Source of the DNA: VXYL01 sp963665195
GTDB taxonomy: Bacteria; Pseudomonadota; Gammaproteobacteria; Pseudomonadales; Azotimanducaceae
Direction: 5' to 3'
Length of the DNA stretch: 64,000 nucleotides
Assembly (NCBI GenBank): GCA_963665195.1
Contig: OY762070.1
Location: 1,240,001-1,304,000, forward strand
The notes beneath the pieces were generated by a model. It had not been told where the DNA came from, did no database searches, and saw only the letters and a list, made by a program, of their open reading frames with translations. The stretch's first letter is position 1, and each line of letters begins with the position of its first letter. Of the stretch, positions 60,967 to 64,000 are shown in pieces. The translations under genes were made by a program, and so were the position numbers.

Positions 60967-63299
60967 GACAGCACGTCCTCGCGGCGCAGCTCGGCGATCC
61001 GCGCGTCGTCGTAGCCGACGAGATCGCGCAGCAGCTCGTCCGTGTCCGCGCCGAGGCAGGGCGCGGGAGAGCGAACGCCGTTCGGTCGCCGCGACAGTCG
61101 CCAGGGGATGCCGGTGTGGGCCCGGGCGCCGACTTCCGGATGCGGCAGGCGCTCGATGTAGCCGCGCGCGCTGAGGTGCGGGTCCTCGGCGATGTCGCGG
61201 CAGCTGAACGCGGGGAAGGCGGCGATGCCGGCGCTTTGCAGCAGCGCCGTCGTTGCCCAGCGGTCGCGGTCCTTGGTCCAGTCGCCGACGATGGTCTCCA
61301 GTTCGGCTTCGTTCTCCTTGCGGGCGGCTAGGGTGGCGAACCGCGCCGCGGCGGCCAGCGGCGGATCGATCAGCGCCGCGAGGCGCTGCCAGTGCGCATC
61401 GTTCGCGCAGGCGATGGCGACCCATTCGTCGTCGCCCAGCGCCGGGAAGCAGCCGTGCGGCGCCATGCCGAGGTCGCGGTTGCCGGCGCGGGCCGGCTGC
61501 TCGCCGGTCATCGCGTATTGCATCCAGGCTTCCATCCCGAAGGCGGCGCTGGCTTCCACGAGCGACACGTCGAGATGATCGCCTTGGCCGGTCGCTTCGC
61601 GTCGCGCTAGGGCCGACACCACGGCGAACGCCGCGGTGATGCCGGCGTTCGGGTCGGGCATGGAGACGCCGACTTCCTCGGGTCCGCCGCCGACATAGCC
61701 GGTAGCCGCCGAGATGCCGGTGAGCGGCGAGGTGGCTGGCCCGTAGCCCATGTACTGGCGATGCGGGCCGGTCTGGCCGTAGCCGCTGATGCTGGCCAGG
61801 ACGATGCGCGGGTTGGTCTCCCGCAGCGCCTCGTAGCCGAGGCCCAGCCGTTCCATCACGCCGGTGGCGAAGTTCTGCACCACCACGTCGCTCTTGGCGA
61901 CGAATGCCTTGACCACTGCCACGCCGCGCGGGTCGGCGAGATCGACCGCGACGCTCTTCTTGCCCTGATTCCACTGATTGAACATCCCGGAGCGGTTCAG
62001 CGACGCCCTTCCGTCCGCCGGCGGCATACCCATGCGGCGGTACAGGTCCGGACGCTTGGCCGACTCGAAGCGGATCACTTCCGCGCCGAGGTGGGCGAGG
62101 TTCATGGCCCCGAAGGTGCCGGCCCAGACCCAAGTGAGATCGACGACGCGGACGCCGCTGAGCGGCAGCCGGGGTTCGCTTGCGGCACGGCACGGTCGCG
62201 GTCGGGCACCGTCAAGCACCTCTCGGCTGTGCTGGCCCGGGCGCGGAGCCGAGCGCCGAATGGGCGCCCGTCCGCCGGTGGTGAGAATAGGCGAGGCCAT
62301 ATGCCGTACCGCCTCGACGCCATCGTGCTCCACGGTCTCGAAAAAGCCCCGCGCCCGCAGGTGCTCGCTGGCGGCGACCTGGGCGTAGTCCATGACAGGC
62401 GAGACGCAGATGCGGTGCCGCTGCGCGGCGTGGTAGAGCTCCTCGGCATTCCACTCGGCAACGAATTCCTGCACGAGTTGGTGGACGATGTCCCGGTTCT
62501 CGGCGCGTCCGGCGTTGGTCGCGAAGACCTCCAGAGTCGCCCAATCCGGCCGGCCCATGAACTCCACCAGCCGCTCCCACTGGTCCTGCTCGACGCAGAC
62601 GATGAACACTGCGCCGTCCTTCGCCTGGAATGTCCCCCACGGAATCAGGCCGCGCGGGTGGAAGCGCTTCAGCACCCAGCCCCGGTACGTGTAGGCGGGG
62701 ACTCCGGCTTCCAGCACGGACGCGGTGTACGCCTGCTCGGAGAGATCGATGAACTCGCCCACCCCGGAGCGCTTGGCTTCGGCGGCGAACGCCAGCGCCG
62801 CCATCGCCCCGGCGGTGCCCGTCATCAGGGCGCACTGGTGGCCGAAGACCTTGAGCGGCGGCAGCGCAGGATCCGCGTGGCTGCCGGGCGTCAGGCTCGC
62901 CCAGCCGCCGGCGTTCGCGACGATCAGCTCGCTGCCGGCGTAGTCCTTGTACGGACCGCAGTGGCCGAAGGGAGTGATGGCGAGGACGACGAGGTCGCGC
63001 CGCATGGCGAGCAGGCGGTCCGCTGCGACGCCGAACGCGGTGGCGGCGCGCGGCGAGAGACCGTGGACCACAACGTCCGCCCAGCTGAGCAGGCGATCCA
63101 GATCCCGGTCGTCGTCCAAGCAGACGCTGCGCTTGTTGACGTTCAGCGCGAGCCGCGTGCCGAGCGGTTCGTTCCCGGCGGGCGCGGCGGATTCCACCTT
63201 TGCCACGTCGGCGCCGTGGTCGCCGAGCAGCTTGGCGGCATAGGCCGCGCCGACGCCACTGCCGATCTCGACGACGCGGAGGGTGGAAGCGTCGGTCAA
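60963..63299 (-). CDS. Two-domain family III (CaiB/BaiF) CoA-transferase
   Basis: A 778-residue protein of two tandem CaiB domains (about 5-365 and 388-770). Domain 2 has the catalytic Asp in SMPDPNAG; domain 1 lacks an equivalent (PLKVFGHQC) and is probably structural. Family III transferases move CoA between carboxylic acids. It is the intact counterpart of the split gene at 5660-8619 and defines how that gene was cut. TTG 63299 overlaps the TmrB-like gene stop. Substrate unknown. Confidence 0.85.
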   Translation of the reverse strand: MTDASTLRVVEIGSGVGAAYAAKLLGDHGADVAKVESAAPAGNEPLGTRLALNVNKRSVCLDDDRDLDRLLSWADVVVHGLSPRAATAFGVAADRLLAMRRDLVVLAITPFGHCGPYKDYAGSELIVANAGGWASLTPGSHADPALPPLKVFGHQCALMTGTAGAMAALAFAAEAKRSGVGEFIDLSEQAYTASVLEAGVPAYTYRGWVLKRFHPRGLIPWGTFQAKDGAVFIVCVEQDQWERLVEFMGRPDWATLEVFATNAGRAENRDIVHQLVQEFVAEWNAEELYHAAQRHRICVSPVMDYAQVAASEHLRARGFFETVEHDGVEAVRHMASPILTTGGRAPIRRSAPRPGQHSREVLDGARPRPCRAASEPRLPLSGVRVVDLTWVWAGTFGAMNLAHLGAEVIRFESAKRPDLYRRMGMPPADGRASLNRSGMFNQWNQGKKSVAVDLADPRGVAVVKAFVAKSDVVVQNFATGVMERLGLGYEALRETNPRIVLASISGYGQTGPHRQYMGYGPATSPLTGISAATGYVGGGPEEVGVSMPDPNAGITAAFAVVSALARREATGQGDHLDVSLVEASAAFGMEAWMQYAMTGEQPARAGNRDLGMAPHGCFPALGDDEWVAIACANDAHWQRLAALIDPPLAAAARFATLAARKENEAELETIVGDWTKDRDRWATTALLQSAGIAAFPAFSCRDIAEDPHLSARGYIERLPHPEVGARAHTGIPWRLSRRPNGVRSPAPCLGADTDELLRDLVGYDDARIAELRREDVLS

Positions 63300-63853
63300 G
63301 GATGTGCTCCTTGGAGTCCCGCCAAGTGCGCAACCTGGTCGGCGACCGCTCCGGCAGACAGGCCATCGGTTGGAACATGGCGCCGGAACGCGTCGCTGGC
63401 CAGCGCATCGCAGCAGCGCTGCGCCCGGTGCAAGCCCCAGCGCGTGGACGACGGCGACATGGGCCGCGAACACTGCCGCTTCAGCAGCCGCCAGCGGATC
63501 GTCGCCGGACTTGCGGTCAAAGCGAAGTGGCGGACGTCGGTGCCGGCGTCGCGCAACCCGCCGACGATCTCGTCGAAGTAGCGTTCGTGTACCAAGGTCA
63601 TCGGCACGATCACCAGCGCATTCGTCTCGGCGAGGCCGGCGATGGTCTGCACGCACATTCGCCGCCAAAGCGCGATGTCTTGGTAGTCGCTTGGCTGCTT
63701 CTCGACGGGCAAGGCGTCGCGGATGTTCCGGGCGAGCGTTTCCGGGTCGGATAGCGCCGCCCCTGGCTGCCTCCTGCGCAATCGCTCGGCAACCGCCATC
63801 TTGCCGACGCCGAACGCGCCGTTGATCCAGACCACCCGGCCGCGGGCGCTCAC
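63296..63853 (-). CDS. TmrB-like AAA/P-loop protein
   Basis: A 185-residue P-loop protein. The N-terminus VVWINGAFGVGKMAVAERL resembles TmrB/kinase-like ATPases with GAFGxGK, but the usual Thr/Ser after Lys is Met, so nucleotide binding may be altered. TmrB of Bacillus is an ATP-binding tunicamycin-resistance protein; other homologues are of unknown role. GTG 63853 overlaps the cobT stop, and its end overlaps the CoA-transferase start, so the three genes are chained. Confidence 0.72.
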   Translation of the reverse strand: MSARGRVVWINGAFGVGKMAVAERLRRRQPGAALSDPETLARNIRDALPVEKQPSDYQDIALWRRMCVQTIAGLAETNALVIVPMTLVHERYFDEIVGGLRDAGTDVRHFALTASPATIRWRLLKRQCSRPMSPSSTRWGLHRAQRCCDALASDAFRRHVPTDGLSAGAVADQVAHLAGLQGAHP

Positions 63854-64000
63854 TGCTGGGTGTCGAACAGCGCCGCGAGCTGTTCCGTCATGGCGCCGCC
63901 GAGCTGCTCCGCGTCGGTGATGGTGACGGCGCGCTGGTAGTGGTGCGTCACGTCGTGGCCGATGCCGACGGCGATGAGCTCCACCGGCGAGTGGTTCTCG
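63850..64000 (-). CDS. cobT: Cobaltochelatase subunit CobT (C-terminal 49 residues; gene continues outside window)
   Basis: Reading the last bases on the minus strand gives ENHSPVELIAVGIGHDVT, then HHYQRAVTITDAEQLGG and AMTEQLAALFDTQQ, the end of the VWA domain of CobT-type cobaltochelatase of the aerobic cobalamin pathway. The stop overlaps the next start as GTGA. The rest of the gene lies beyond base 64000, so a cobS-cobT locus is expected there. Confidence 0.82.
   Translation of the reverse strand, partial: ENHSPVELIAVGIGHDVTHHYQRAVTITDAEQLGGAMTEQLAALFDTQQ

Overview
The window is a GC-rich (roughly two thirds G+C by eye, not computed), densely coded stretch of a gammaproteobacterial chromosome. 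The assignment rests on gene order and content: a rhodanese (yibN-like) gene and secB divergent from gpmI-envC, then comF-priA and an ftsN-like SPOR gene; tatABC; ntrBC followed by trmL; many GTG/TTG starts and ATGA/GTGA gene overlaps. Phytanoyl-CoA dioxygenase homologues, family III CoA-transferases, ankyrin repeats, a sulfolipid operon and insertion sequences would fit a marine or host-associated lineage, but that is inference.

Layout. 1-4557: a partial PhyH oxygenase, msrA, a Sel1-repeat lipoprotein and mnmH. 4558-10618: a rearranged catabolic region in which one two-domain CoA-transferase gene appears to be cut in two by an inversion, an enoyl-CoA hydratase has lost its 3' end, and an unrecognised two-gene cassette abuts the breakpoint. 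11832-14761: a compact sqdB-sqdD-sqdC operon for sulfoquinovosyl diacylglycerol. 14779-22654: mixed genes (ADP-ribosylglycohydrolase, 5'-3' exonuclease, a P-loop kinase-Nudix fusion, PhyH, Uma2 nuclease, a MATE exporter overlapping an amidase, a VOC protein). 22748-26711: a broken eIF2B-like gene followed by a three-gene locus of C5 DNA methyltransferase, ParB-like protein and putative PD-(D/E)XK nuclease. 27172-34413: a TonB receptor, ankyrin protein and histone-deacetylase-like amidohydrolase operon, then a secreted fusion of an M14 carboxypeptidase with an argininosuccinate-lyase-like domain. 34775-40114: an accessory island with an ISAzo13-type element and a NotI-like restriction-modification pair split by an IS1380 element with a perfect 5-bp target duplication. 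40131-44264: an acetoin/2-oxoacid dehydrogenase-type operon (E1 alpha, E1 beta, AcoX, E2). 44368-63850: mostly housekeeping genes (tatABC, dtd, a tRNA-thiolation-like pair, ntrBC, trmL, secB, gpmI, envC, comF, priA, ftsN-like), then DUF481, an intact two-domain CoA-transferase, a TmrB-like ATPase and the 3' end of cobT.

The chromosome combines a conserved core with places where operons were cut by IS insertion, inversion, a one-base frameshift or a nonsense codon. The features most worth following up are the M14-lyase fusion, the methyltransferase/ParB/nuclease locus, the IS-split NotI-like system and the inversion-split CoA-transferase. No tRNA, rRNA or CRISPR array was seen.
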